From: Perkinsus olseni
Taxonomy: Eukaryota; Perkinsozoa; Perkinsida; Perkinsidae
Reading direction: 5' to 3'
Assembly: GCA_013115135.1 (NCBI GenBank)
Contig: JABANP010000044.1
Coordinates: forward strand, 1 to 64,000
DNA: 64,000 nt
Shown here: piece by piece, positions 45,671 to 57,615 of the stretch
Position numbering within the stretch: the first letter of the stretch is position 1
Layout of the letters: the number at the start of each line of letters is the position of its first letter
Notes under the pieces: generated by a model
What the model saw: only the letters and a program-made list of their open reading frames with translations
Told to the model about the DNA's origin: nothing
Database searches by the model: none
Program-made: the position numbers and the translations under genes

Positions 45671-46513
45671 AGGCCGTTTCTTGTTGATCGAATTTGCATG
45701 TTCTACTGGAATTGATGTTGTGTTATCGAGTCCATGCCACGGAGCATACGGCTGAGAATTGGCCATATGAAACACCCTACAGACACGAATGGTTTGATCG
45801 TTCACTGGCCGATAGCGACGGGAATGAATCATGGGCGTCGGTCGTGAGAAAGGTAGGGAGCCCTTACTAAGGGCAACCTACGTAAGACACTTTGAACACA
45901 GAGTTGTCGCTCTTTTGTAATAACGTTCAATCACTGACAATACTGAGTCAGCACTACCGACGATTATATAATCTCAGCGCGGTAATTCAGACCCCTCGGT
46001 GTTTCTCAAGTGGAACAAGACACTTCTTTCGCAAGAATTGGCATCCTGTTCGAAGCTGATTTCATTTTCATAGTGTAAGGTGACACCTGACACAACATTT
46101 GCATTAAGCGTAGAAAACTGCTAAATGAAATTCGCTTCGCTCCGTCGTCGGTGGTTGTGCTCCACGCTCGTGACGACTCTTGTGTAGCTAGTAGGTATCT
46201 AGCCTTCCTGACGCTGCACGACAGCATGGAGGCCCTAACTTTGTTGTTAGCCTTAGGTTGTTTTCTGGAACGGGGTTGAGAGCATCCGCACTTGAGGTGC
46301 TTTTGAGGTTTAGACTGGAACTCATGATAGAAGTGATTCGCGAATGTGGAAGCTTCTTGAGACTAATTTGCGACGAAATGAGTACATCCTATTCCTGCGG
46401 TGAATTGAAGTCTCTCAGTGGTGAAGCTGTTGCTCGTCGAGTCCGTTAACTGCGTCCCTCGGTTATCTGAGTCCTCTCAGATTTGTTCGTTTTCCTTATA
46501 AATATATTGGAAA
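45671..46513. other. Intergenic, nothing recognised
   Basis: No supported exon. An AT-rich box (ataaatatattgg, about 46498-46510) lies directly before the reticulon-like ATG. Confidence 0.45.
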
Positions 46514-47865
46514 ATGGCCAAGACTGTTGAGACCCCTGATCCTAGGGCTCAGACTCCCGCCGAGGCTCCCGTCGTTGCCGAAGTCCCCAAGAAGGAAGAC
46601 AACACCTGCGGAAGCTGCTGCTCTCTGGGTAGCTGTTCCGTCCTGTCCTGGGAGAATCCGTTGCCGTCTGGTACGTGGTTGCCGCCTGAAGTTGTATTTT
46701 TGATTGTGGTTCTTGTGAAGGTATGTTGTATACCTTGCTGAACGTTGGCATCCTGATTTCGAGCTCTGAGGACCCTGCTGGTTGGGCCGTCGCTTTCGTC
46801 ATGTGGATTGTCATCCCTGCCGGCCTTCTCTTCAAGTTTAATGTGGTTCCTGTACCAACCTGCTGTCCTCTCAAGGCAGTGGCCGACATGGACCCTAAGA
46901 AGTAGCTTTCCTCGCTCCCTCGTCAGCCGTCATTTCTGCACTCTTCGTAGGACCGCTGCTGGCATCCACGCTCGAATGACATCTCTCATGGGCGAGATTT
47001 CCGACATCTTCCGATGGGAGCACCCTATGAAGTCCGCGCAGGTAGGGTATCGCTGGAGCCTTCAGTTGTCTGACAACTTATTTTTCAGGTCTTCGCCCTC
47101 TATATGATGGCCCTCAAAATGGCTCATCATCTCGGTTTCCGTTTCTTGGCCTTTGTCGCCGTCCAGATTCTCTTCCTAGCGGTTCCCATCAGAAAGGCCA
47201 TCGCCAGAAGGTCTGCTAAAGGTTGCGCCATCAAGAGTTTCTATCATGACACCGTCGAGCCGAAGATGGCCTGCGCTAAGTCCAAGGCTCAACAGTGCCT
47301 TTCCAAACTTCCTAAGACGTCCGTCGCCGAGCTCAAATCATGGGAAAATCCTCAGATGTCCGGTGTTGCCCTTGTCCTTGCCAACATCGCCATCATCTCG
47401 GTATCGGCTGCTCTTTGTATGGCCGGCCATCTTGTTGCCAAGCTCATTGCCGTCGCGTTCGTCGCCTCTTTTGCTGCCAAGTCATTCGGCGTAGAAATCC
47501 CGAAGTGTTCTTGCGCCGCTAAGTGTGACGGCAAGGACTGTGAAGCCAAGTTAACCAAGGCAGTTACTTGCTTCCAAACGGTCATGGGTCATGTGCGAGA
47601 GATTGTTTTCTGGGAGGTGCCCGCTAAGAACGTTAACGCGATTCTCTTGCTCTATGTGCTTTCCTTTGCCCTCTCTCTCTTCGGCATCACTGGTCTCGTC
47701 TTGCTTTCGCTCAACTGTTATGCTCTTTTCCCTCTGGCTAAGAAGCAACCAGCTTACAAAGAGAAGGTCGAGCCGGCATTCGCTAAGGTTTCGGAGTCTC
47801 TCAAGAAGGTTGAAGCTAAGGTCGCCAGCATGATCGAGCGCGTTCCCAAGCCCAAGGCCGAGTAA
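46514..47865 (+). CDS. Reticulon-like protein with four membrane units
   Basis: Four exons (46514-46670, 46721-46901, 46951-47041, 47089-47865) give 401 residues. Four copies of an aromatic-W-E-x-P box lie at W46 (SWENP), W135 (RWEHP), W228 (SWENP) and W318 (FWEVP), spaced 89, 93 and 90 residues apart. Each is followed by paired long hydrophobic stretches, such as MLYTLLNVGILISS, VALVLANIAIISVSAALCMA and AILLLYVLSFALSLFGITGL. The W-[ER]-x-P-x2-S start is the hallmark of the reticulon homology domain, whose hairpins bend ER tubules; normally one domain has two hairpins. Cys-rich patches occur near residues 32-41 and 280-294. The C-terminus is a Lys/Ala/Val helix ending PKPKAE. The last exon is unusually long for this window. 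Confidence 0.78.
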
Positions 47866-48499
47866 GGAACACTCTGGAATTGGGCGGGCAACCGCTGCAA
47901 TACCATTGCTGGTATCACCAGCTGAGAATCTATTTATCCTGTATTACGAAGCTATTCACTTCTGAGCCGTGTTTAGTGTTTAGTTCAATGGGACACACTC
48001 AAGAAGCGGCGGCTGTTAATTGGACATGGGTCTCCCCTTTCCTGGCGATCAACATTGAGCTCAGTCTTGCCTCCTCTCTAATATCTGCGATATGGATGGT
48101 GGGTGCGGATGAACGCGGCAGCCATGCAACAGCCGGGTTCGTCTTCTGATGGGGGAGCAGCATTCCCTTAAAGGGCCACTAAGATCAGGCGAACGAATTT
48201 CCTTCGTCATGGGCCCAATAGGAACCTCATGAGCTGTCATGAACCTTTTTTGCGAGTCTAACAGACGAGGTTGCAAGCTGGGTCACACAAACGAATGTCG
48301 AAACAGTGCTTTTTCTTGTAGGATGGGAGAGTGAGTTGAGAATTTGTAGGGAGCTATACGCCCTAGGACCACGTAATGGCGAATCGGCATTGTCGATGGT
48401 GGCTCAGAGTCCTTAGAGGATTTCTTGATGCATACCCGACTCTGTGTTTCATTCATGGTTTTTGGCTTCGGAAAAGTGCACTCGTAAGACCGGACGGGG
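47866..48499. other. Intergenic, nothing recognised
   Basis: Minus-strand frame 48283-48678 is open but has no motif and crosses the relic described next. No other feature seen. Confidence 0.4.
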
Positions 48500-48690
48500 G
48501 GCCTCTTGGATCGTCTCCTCTCGAAGGTTGTCGCTGGCAAGTGGTTGAGGCTTTTCTTGCTGCCGCCCCCAGAACTCTCCAACAAGCCGGGTCTCCCGGG
48601 CTGATTTCTATCACCCGATAATCTCTTGTCGCTGATCTCACTCGCGACCGATCGCTCAAAAAATTTTCGATCGAGCAAACAGATTAGATG
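48500..48690 (+). pseudogene. Relic of the CCCH zinc-finger gene family (exon 1 part)
   Basis: The plus strand reads FLLPPPELSNKPG (near 48552), then after a small deletion and an in-frame stop LSPDNLLSLISLATDRSKN. The intact genes have FLLPPPELSLKPGLLEPP and SPDVLLSLIPLSTERSN in the same order. No zinc-finger exon follows within 1 kb, so this is a decayed partial copy. It is the most upstream member of the tandem array at 50.7-57.6 kb. Confidence 0.62.
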
Positions 48691-50684
48691 CTACTCACGG
48701 ATTAGAGTCAACGACGGCCTAATCACGGTGACTGTTGCTGTCAGACGATCGCAGAAATGGACGGAGCGAGCGCGGCGATTGAGTATTCTCGCACTTCGTA
48801 GCGAGCGCAATCCTGTTGCGAAGGCACAATTTCCGACGGTCACTACGCCCAGGATTACAGCTCAATCATCAGCCGGCGTCCATTGCAATTGGATTGGACC
48901 GTACGGCTTGTTTCAACCACTGCTATGCTTTCTTGTCAAGATTAGGGCAACCACGGCCAATATATCCACGAGGGGGCAGCTCTCCACAAAGTCCGATGGT
49001 GACAAAGTATGGAATAGAGTATTTCTGTCTGCTTGCAGCAGACGTGCAGTGGAATAGGGTTTCTACGTCCCTGAGTGTATGGCTGTTAATCGAGTCCGGG
49101 TCTGGTGCTCCTTTTTCGTGGAAACGTTCGGGCCGCGCCGACTATCCAATGAGCTTCGCGTAAGAGTCCGCCACACCTTCCACGAGTAAACCGAAGTTAC
49201 AGGTATCTTTTGCCACATATACTGATAATGCCTCTATACTAATCCTGACTGATATTTCTTTGAGCTCAAGGATGACGGACGAGTTTACATTGCACATGAC
49301 GAGAGGCATCGACGAATGAAGAGCATTGTTATGCGATCCACCAGAACATTCGGGAGCGAGCTTAGGTTCCTCGAGTGTGTGTGGTGTGTGAGCTTATAAT
49401 CCAACGCCTGTCCCGCCTTGGTCCGACTCCTGCCAATGTGCCCAGTTTGAGGCTCTCTGGCTCGAGAGCTAGGACTTCACAGACGTTATAGGAGTTGTAG
49501 CGGCAATGCTTTTGGAGCACTGAAGAGCATCGCCACGAGCCACCTCCCGACGAGCTTTCGCTTTCAGATTCGAATGTGCGCGGTGTTTTGTTCTACAAGG
49601 TGTTTCGTTCTCTGTCGGGATTTTCCCACGCTGGATAGTATCATCCACAGTGGAAATCTAACTCAACGAACTCAGTTCAGAGAACTTGTTGGAGGAGATA
49701 CTTGTCGGAAGGCGCATGCTTCAAGTCGACCTTCCCGGGTTTAGCGTACTTCGTGAAAAACTTACTCTTGGATATACAAGTTCTATAATGGGATCGGGAT
49801 TCCACTATATGGACAGCTTCCATGACGATTTTCAAGGCCATTCTGGGCTCAGAAACCGGAATGACTAACCGCCTCAGTCGCCCCTGCGCCGCGCGCTTCT
49901 ACTCGAGATCTTTGCGCACCATGTAGCTAGTAGAGCTAAGCTGTCTCCTGCCGACAATGTCACGCTGTCCCCATGAAGACTGATCATCGCGAGTCCATCA
50001 CACAACTGTGACGAATTTCGCACAGTGCCTCCAACCAAACCGCTGCATTCATCGGGAGTCTGCTGGAACCAATGAGACGAACAGTGAGAGACGAGAGGCA
50101 TTTTCCACTCGTTCAACGCTGGGAGGATTGCAGGGTAGGAAGATCCTCCGACTACCTGACAAAGGCCGCTTAACTGACAAAGGCCGCTTAACTGAATCAC
50201 ACCTTCCTGTGAAGTACGGATGGATACCCCCGAGGCGTTAATTTGAGCGCCTAATGATAGTATTGTTGAGAGAATCATCAGTTCAGCAATAAAGGAGCGA
50301 CATCGAGTAGATCCTAGCTGGTTTAGCTTAGCCGCGACAAGGGTGCTTTTCCACGATCGCTGCCGCCCGGTTCAAACAAATGGTAAAACGAGGAAGCTAA
50401 TTGCAATGGACGTGTAACGTATTCGGACAATTCATTGAGAAGAGTACTAGCTAACCTAGCCAGCGCCAATTGATAAAAGACTACACATTAAGTCAGTTAG
50501 TCTCCGAAGCGTGGCTATGCTGTACGCGTGCCAACGTAAGAGTAGCTACCACGTCACGCTCCGGAAAGCTAGTAGCTCCGAGCTTCTCCTGCGCTCTCCC
50601 GTACCGAACCGGCACAGGGAGTCTTATCTTGATTGAGCATTGAATAATTCGTTTAGAGCCCTGTTCATTGTTTGTGGTTTTCGA
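48691..50684. repeat. Non-coding flank; start of the duplicated module
   Basis: No gene recognised in 48691-49869. From about 49915 to 50640 the sequence recurs, diverged, at about 53520-54230 (shared pieces: gctagtagagct, gtcacgctgt, ccatgaa, agctggtttagcttag / agctaatttagcttag). A shorter related piece lies near 56150-56480. These are upstream parts of the duplicated unit that carries the CCCH genes. A frame at 49686-49868 is open without support. Confidence 0.55.
50156..50191. repeat. Two tandem copies of an 18-bp unit
   Basis: ctgacaaaggccgcttaa is repeated exactly twice. The homologous place in the next module (about 53760) has a single, diverged copy (gacaaaggccgcc), so the doubling happened after the module duplication. 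Confidence 0.75.
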
Positions 50685-51379
50685 ATGCCCTCCTCCTGTA
50701 CTAAACGCAAGCAACAGGGAAAAGGAGCGTCATCGGGCGCCTTCCCTCGAATACGAGATTCGACGGGGTCCTTCCTGCTACCGCCTCCCGAGCTCTCTCT
50801 GAAGCCAGGTCTTTTGGAGCCTCCCCCTTCGTCGCCCGACGTTCTCTTGTCTCTGATTCCCCTATCGACAGAGCGCTCAAACAGCCGTCAGCCTAGCCAA
50901 TGGGTTAAAGACCGTCTATTCAAGACCAAGGTGACCATTAGACTACCACGAGAGTGTCTACGATAGTCTTTCGTCGTCAGGTATGCCGCTATTTTATCAA
51001 AGGTCGGTGCAAATACGGTGAGAAATGCACTTACGCTCATTCGGCTGACGAAGTGCAGGCGAGACCGGATCTGCACAAAACCAGGACTTGCTACAAGATT
51101 AATTGCACCAACAAGTCTTGTCCCTTCGCCCATTCTATTTATGAGCTGCGGGATCCAATCGTGGGATCCGAACTTATCCCTCATCAAGCATCTCTCCATG
51201 GTCAGGGTAACGGTAACCCCCATTCGATGACTTTCGACCAGACCATGCCGGGTGAGCTTATAACTGCTGCCGCAGCCGAGGAATCGAGCACGAGTCAAGC
51301 GACCTTCGGACTCGCTTCTATATTGGCCCCAACAACATTATTCTGGTGCGAATCTCAAGACGCTCCATTTGCAACTTAA
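50685..51379 (+). CDS. CCCH zinc-finger protein, copy A
   Basis: Two exons (50685-50930, 50981-51379; 214 residues) with a 50-nt phase-0 intron. Exon 1 is a Ser/Pro/Leu-rich region with the family block FLLPPPELSLKPGLLEPP and ends WVKDRLFKTK. Exon 2 carries finger 1, CRYFIKGRCKYGEKCTYAH (C84-x7-C92-x5-C98-x3-H102), and finger 2, CYKINCTNKSCPFAH (C119-x4-C124-x4-C129-x3-H133), followed by SIYELRDP. CCCH fingers of this kind bind RNA. At the place of the third finger of copy C all four ligands are replaced (H150, G158, H163, F167), although exon 2 has the same 399 nt. Closest neighbours are copies B and C. Confidence 0.85.
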
Positions 51380-54300
51380 AGTTCAATCTTGAGCGAGGCT
51401 TGATTCGGCTAGTGTGCTTCCGCTTTGTGCCATTTGACTGACTATTCGAGTGTCTTTCGACATTTTGGAGCGACGAGAAAGGCTTGGCCGCATAAGACAG
51501 CTGCCTCAATACGAGTCGCCTTCCTTCTATCCGAATTTCAAATCAGCTGGGCTTTTTTCACTCGATTAGTGGCACTTGAGCGCAGCATGTACCGCCACCT
51601 CGAATGCGGTTTGCATATCTGTACTGGTTGCAGTGTCATTTAATCCCGCTGGATCAAGAGTCACCCGGTTGCTCATTCGCTAATGTTTCCCGTCCGTCAG
51701 ACTGTACTGTATTATTTGATTTATTTTGATTGCCAAACAAGCTAGAAGAGAGGCGAGGCGGCTCCCGAGTTTATCATATAATCGCCGATCAGATCTGTTT
51801 CGGTCATACTTTTTACTTATCTCCCTGCTCACTCACGGGAGATCGTGCGACCACAATTGTCTGCTGTGGATGTGGAGACGCTTGACTCAAGCGGTTTGAG
51901 GCGCTCTCCGTGTCTCATTTGGCGGAGAAGTTTGATAGACGTGTTTGGTTCATCCAGTCTGTCATTGGTGGCGTATCCTACTAGGGAAGGTAAAGAACGT
52001 AGCGTTACGAGCGCTCTGCATATTGCGGAATCCGAGAGCTCCGCAGCGGCCTGCACTCACGGTTGAGGCCTGGTGCCGTTCACACATGCTGTACGTAGCG
52101 AATGGAGAGAAAATGCGACGAAACAGATGGTAGTTATTCTTTATCACACATCAGTTCACGGGCAGGGTATCTCTAGTACTCCCGTAGAGACTCTGCTCGT
52201 GATCTCTGGGTGAGCGAACCATTTGCATATGTCAGGGTTACGACAGGCGGAAACGTTTATCTTGTTCGAATGGCCTACCAATAAAATGAGACGTAACCGG
52301 TGTTAACTTATGGTGTCTGGTTGTGCTGGTTGCGCAAGTATCACATATCTTTCTTAGTGGGGTATTATCGCGAATTGTTAGTGGGGTATCCACGGCGCAT
52401 GGAGGTTCCGGAAAGTCCCAGAGAACTCGCCGTGAAATTTAAACGAGCCAAGCGACGAAGTAGGCTCAACACGGAGTAGGAGAAGAAACAGGTCGAAGTA
52501 GCAGACTCAGCTTTGTAGACTCTACGAGGCTGAGTTGTACAGGGCGCCATTCAACTGCAGCTGATGATTCGATCACCCGACTGCATTGGCTTTCCGCGGT
52601 GTATCACCATTGATACATAAAATCTCATCCGTTCTTTAGCCAGTAGCAGAGGAGCACCATCCTCCGCGGTGTTCATAACGACGATTCATCGCTATGAACA
52701 ACATCGAATGCTAATCACTGCTGAACATTCGCCGGCCGAGGACGTCATAGTCTCTGAGCTGCCGAGCGTTGCGGAGTAAACCAAACCCCTCTACTCCCGT
52801 CCGCCCCGCTAAACATCGGTACTTGAGCGGTACACGGTTATCCTTTCACCAGGTCTATCTGGAGTCTGCTCCTTAATTATTGGGGCCCCATACCGGAATG
52901 CTGCTAAGAAAGATCAAGGATGCGCGCTACGAGATGGAAGTTTCGGGATTCGAGAAGGAGCAACCGTTACACAACCGCTGTGGAACGAGTTGTAACAACT
53001 TTTCGTGAGCGAACTCTGCGAAATGACTTGGCTTTTACACAGGGCTTGATGGCGAGAAGCATGTCGATGAGGCATGTCGCAGCCTGTTGTGTTGCGAGCT
53101 AACTCGGTTCGTGCCACTCGGAGCCAACTTGAGCGAACGGACCTTCAGGTCCTGGAGTGGATCTTGCATCTTCCTCTACGAATCGATGCTCTTATACGAT
53201 CGGGGGAGCAACCTCCGAAGCAATCCGTCTTCTGAGCCTTGCAGTCTGCGATTTTCATGCTTCTCGGTGTGCGGAACTCGCTTGCTCACATCATTCCTAC
53301 TGCCCGAATTCCAGATTCGCGTGTTCGTGATTGCAGTTCAAGCTTCTTCGGTTATTGCCACAGTGATGATGATTTGCCTCAGTCGATGATCGAGTGAGAG
53401 TGCATACAGACGAATTGAGCGCCATGCTGTCATGAAACATCCTCTCCCCAGTTCCAACTTTTGGAGGCGACTTTAAGAGTTCGCCAGCAGAGTCTGCTTA
53501 GCAAACTGGGCGCCTTGATGTTATTGCGCGCCATCTAGCTAGTAGAGCTATGTTGTCTACTGTCCACGAGGTCACGCTGTCTCCATGAAAACTGGTAGCC
53601 GCGAGTTCACCACATATCTCTATAACAAAGCGAACACGATGTTCCCACACCACTGAATGCACTAGGAGCGTGCTGGAACTAGCTGAATGAACGGTTCCAA
53701 ATGAGAAGCGTTTTACCCCTGCTCTCCGTAGAGAGGGCTGAAGAGTAGAAAAAATCTCCGACCTACCGACAAAGGCCGCCCAAGGGTGTCATACCCTCCA
53801 GACAAGTGATGATGGATACAAGCGGAGTCTTTATCAGAGCGCACTATGACAGTACCAATCACGAAACCATCAGTTCAACTCTATGCGAGCGCTGCCGGTT
53901 CGAACCTAGCTAATTTAGCTTAGCTGAGGCGGATGGCGCTCGCGTGCCATTATCGTCGCCCGACTCAAACAAACGGCAGTGAAAACAAGGTAATTGTGAT
54001 AGAAGCGGAGCTGACTGGCACGTCGAAAAGTTTCTAGCTACCATTGCTAGCTTCTATAGCTAGGGAGGCTTGTCGTACGGACAGCTCGGTCTGGCGCAAC
54101 AATTTTGCGCCGCAAAAGCGTACCATGCGTGCTCTTACGAGCGCGGCGGCCACGTCACGCTCCGAAGTGCTTGGGTATCAAACTGATACAGGACGTTCTT
54201 TTGTAGGGCATACGGAAGATGTATATCGTGACTTAGTGTAAACGAGCTCAGGAGCTCTAAGGAAAGGTGGAGGTCTACCTTAGCATGCGTGATTTCATAT

Positions 54301-54637
54301 TCGGCAGCTTCAGATTTTTAGGGTCCGTTGGTGGAAGCGGGTACCCCAGTGGAGCTGCTGATTCCAACTTCCGATGGGCTGAGAGCAGTTCGTTCGCGGG
54401 TCGAACAGAGCCCACGCGGGCAACCTTCCTCGTCATGAGCCACACGAAGCAATAATACTTCTGACTCTATATCAACAGCCACGTTGAAGGCTGGGCAGTG
54501 CAAACAAGCTCTGAAACGGACTCACTTGTCGCGAAGAAGAGTAGGTAGGGATCCACATAGCGCCAATGATAACGTCGATGCTGACGATTGTGCCGGTAAT
54601 CTTCTCCCTCTGTTCGGTTCATCTCGTATCGTTTTTA
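51380..54637. other. Spacer between CCCH copies A and B
   Basis: Downstream of copy A, about 51400-51650 resembles the downstream flank of copy B at about 55330-55610 (shared aatgcggtttgca and gtactggtt/gcactggta pieces). Frames at 52900-53390 (plus) and elsewhere are open, but I found no motif and no consistent splice structure. The second copy of the upstream module starts near 53520. Confidence 0.45.
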
Positions 54638-55325
54638 ATGCCGCTCTCCCATCCAAGCTTCAAGAAGCGGGGAAAGGGAGCACCTTCGAACGTTTCCTAC
54701 CGAGAGTCGTCTGAGTTCTCCCTGCTACCGCCCGCAGATCTCTCCCTCAAGCCTGGCCTCCTGGACCCTCCTGATGTGTCACCTGATGTTCTCTTGGCCC
54801 CGCATGCTCTCCCGACGGACTGCTCAAGTATCCAACAATCGAGCGAATGGATTAGGGACCTTTTGTTCAAAACGAAGGTGATTATAACACACCCGGGGGA
54901 AGCTTTCCGTGCTTCTCTGTTTTCAGGCGTGTCGCTACTTCATAGAAGGCCGCTGCAAGTATGGCGATAAGTGTACTTACGCCCATTCGACTGACGAACT
55001 ACAGGCGAGACCGGATCTGCGCAAGACTAGGATATGTTACAAGTTGGATTGCACAGACGATTCTTGCCCCTTCGCGCATTCTATTTATGAACTCCGAGAT
55101 CCACCCATCAGCTTGGAACTTGCCCCTTGTCGAGCTCATCCTCGAGGACGGCCAAATGGCACCGACTGCCTTGTGTCTCACGATAAGGCAGGGGCAGATC
55201 ACCTACAAACTCCTTCCCTTACCGAGGACTCGGGCATGAGCCGAGCGCCTCCCGAAGCTGCCCCTACGTTGGCCCCGCCGACATCATTTGGACGTGAGCC
55301 ACGGCGAGAATCACTTGCGCCGTGA
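54638..55325 (+). CDS. CCCH zinc-finger protein, copy B
   Basis: Two exons (54638-54877, 54927-55325; 212 residues) with the same layout as copy A. Exon 1 has SLLPPADLSLKPGLLDPP and ends WIRDLLFKTK. Exon 2 has finger 1 CRYFIEGRCKYGDKCTYAH and finger 2 CYKLDCTDDSCPFAH, then SIYELRDPP. The third-finger site reads CRAHPRGRPNGTDCLVSH: the second Cys is Pro, while the first and third Cys and the His remain, so zinc binding there is probably lost. Exon 2 is again exactly 399 nt. Likely an RNA-binding regulator; target unknown. Confidence 0.85.
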
Positions 55326-56923
55326 ACTTCGATACAGAAGAGCTTCAACCTGAAGCCTTTAAAGGTTTATTTAAGTGATGGGCTACGATATCTCTGGTTC
55401 TAAATCGCTATTCGATGTATTTTCGACTTTTAGAAGCGGCGGTGCAAAGCTTCGCCTCTTGAGCCAACTGCCAAACTGAGTCACCGTCCTCATTTGCATT
55501 TTCTGAACTGGGCAGGCCTGACTCTACTCATGGCGTCCGAGCCAAATGGCTCTCCTGCTGCAAATGCGGTTTGCACGACTGCACTGGTAGTAATGTGTCG
55601 CTCACTACCGCTAGCTGAAGAGCTGCGCATCCTCTGATGTTCCGCTCCCATCAGTGTATCTTATAGTATTTGAATATTTGTCGCCCAGTTCACCAAGATT
55701 CGTAGCGTGATTGGAGTTCGCCTTACTATGTTAAAGTTCGTAGTGTGCGACTCTAGTTGTATACGGTGGATGCGATTATGGTTGGAACGCCCGTGGGCGC
55801 CCTCTCTCGTTGAGCAACATGACACGAGTTTCGTTTTCCAGTCCGTGAGCAATAACATGAGGCGCCACAAGAAGCACGGAACGTCGCATTCATGGTTCAA
55901 CAGAATGCCGATTTGGACTTCGGCCAAGTAGGTGTAAGCGCCACAACCACACAACACTTCGGGAGCTCGGATGGCTCATTCGGGACGATACTCAGCCAGA
56001 AGTGATCCACTCGACCAATGTCGCTAATCGGGCAGCCCAATTTTGGACAAATGGTACTGCTGCGCTAGTTGCATAACCGCTATAAGCTGCAAAGCGACTT
56101 CGAGTTTATAAACATCTCGTACTTGCTACTGGTAGCCGCCGTCAAGTTGAGGCTCGAACCGACGACGCCTGCCATCAGCTAGGTTCAAGCTTCGAGTCTA
56201 GCTCATTCCGCTAAGCTGAGGCCGACGGCGCTCACCTGGGAGAGTTGCCACGCCAAGGCAGACGGTAGTAAGGATGAAGCGATTGTGATCTTCTACACGG
56301 AGTTCAAGGCATGCCTCAAACATTGGAGCTACACGGTAAGAGACCATAACTACGAAGAACGGCCATTCAAGGTTAGACAGTACGCGCCACCACGGAAGCG
56401 TGCGCACGCGTGCCGAGCCTAGCGTCACGGTCGCGTCACGCCTCGAGGAACTGCTCCTGCGTTTCGTTCCACCGAGCAGAGTAATTTAGCTAGCCGCAGC
56501 ATCACGAATAAGTGTCCGTGACCGAACGGGTGGACTGTGGATCCCGTAACTACCCGAAACACCATGTTTGTGCGGACTTCAAGCCGAGATCGTCTTGCTT
56601 ATACGCTACGTACGGAGCGAGCGTAGCTAGATTCTCTCGATCGAGTTCAGAGATTCGTTCAAAATCTTGTGCTTGATTATGAATGTTTTCCTTCAGCTAG
56701 AGTCGGGTTTGCTCATTGCCCGGGAAGCCCGTACGCCTGTCGACGGTTGGTTTTGAGTTTCAGCAACCATCGCTGCACCTACGTCATAAAGCGTCACCGC
56801 AAAACTCTCGCGTTTAAGCGGCCAGCTAGGCTCCGTTCATGAGCTGGAATTGTCTCCACATATGAACGTGTACACAGTCCTGCATATAAAGCACTCAGTC
56901 TTCCTTTTTATTCTTCTTCCAGA
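55326..56923. other. Spacer between CCCH copies B and C
   Basis: Holds the downstream flank of copy B and, near 56150-56480, a shorter diverged copy of the upstream module (ctagctcattccgctaagctgaggc beside agctaatttagcttagctgaggc of the copy-B flank). No gene recognised. Confidence 0.45.
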
Positions 56924-57615
56924 ATGCGGAGCTCACGCAGGAGATCCAAGCAACGGAGAAATGAGAAGTCTGCTAGCGCCCGCTCCCAAGCCGGGAGCTA
57001 TTCAGAGCTCTTCCTACTGCCGCCGGTAGAGCTCTCCGACAAGCCAAGCCTTCTGGACCCTCCGGACCTATCACCCGATGTTCTCTTGTATCCGATCTAT
57101 CCATCGACCGCGGGCTCAATTTCGCAGCCGAGCCAATGGATTAGAGACCGTCTATTCAAGACCAAGGTTATAATTAAAGGATCAGGGGAAATTCCACGAT
57201 GCTTCTCTACCTTCAGGTGTGCCGTTACTTCATCAAAGGCCGGTGCAAATACGGTGATGCATGCACTTACGCTCATTGGAGTAACGAGCTACAGCCGAGG
57301 CCGGATCTGCATAAGACCAGAATTTGTAACAAGATGGATTGCACAGACGAGACTTGCCCCTTCGCCCATTCCATTTATGAACTTCGAGATCCGCCCATGA
57401 GCTCGGAACTTGCTCCATGTCGAGCGTTTCTCCAAGGACGGTGTGATGACAGCGCTTGTCCGCTGGCCCACAACAAGACGATGATCGATGAGATCGAGCT
57501 TACTAATGTTTTTCGAGATACGAGCAAAACAAGAGCTCTATCCGGAGTCGCTCCTGTGCTAGCTTTAACGGCATCTCCCAAGGGGGATCTCCAACAACAT
57601 CCAGCCTCAGCTTAA
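56924..57615 (+). CDS. CCCH zinc-finger protein, copy C (three fingers)
   Basis: Two exons (56924-57166, 57217-57615; 213 residues). The N-terminus is Arg/Ser-rich (MRSSRRRSKQRRNEK), unlike copies A and B; then FLLPPVELSDKPSLLDPP and WIRDRLFKTK. Exon 2 (399 nt) has finger 1 CRYFIKGRCKYGDACTYAH, finger 2 CNKMDCTDETCPFAH and a complete third finger CRAFLQGRCDDSACPLAH (C149-x7-C157-x4-C162-x3-H166). As the only copy with all three fingers it probably keeps the ancestral form. A pyrimidine-rich tract with cttccag directly before the ATG suits a 5' acceptor site. Confidence 0.87.

Noticed and set aside
46808..47107. Alternative frame through the reticulon gene (QWPTWTLRSSFPRS ...)
   Set aside because: It reads a 49-nt intron as coding; the spliced model keeps phase and gives regular spacing of the W-E-x-P boxes.
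48283..48678. Minus-strand ORF of 131 codons
   Set aside because: No motif, and it runs through the plus-strand CCCH relic, whose similarity to the intact genes is specific.
50280..56480. tRNA-like words (tagctNNtttagctnagctgaggc, ggttcgaacc) in the repeated flanks, considered as tRNA or SINE
   Set aside because: They do not fold into a cloverleaf, and internal promoter boxes are not correctly spaced; treated as part of the duplicated module.
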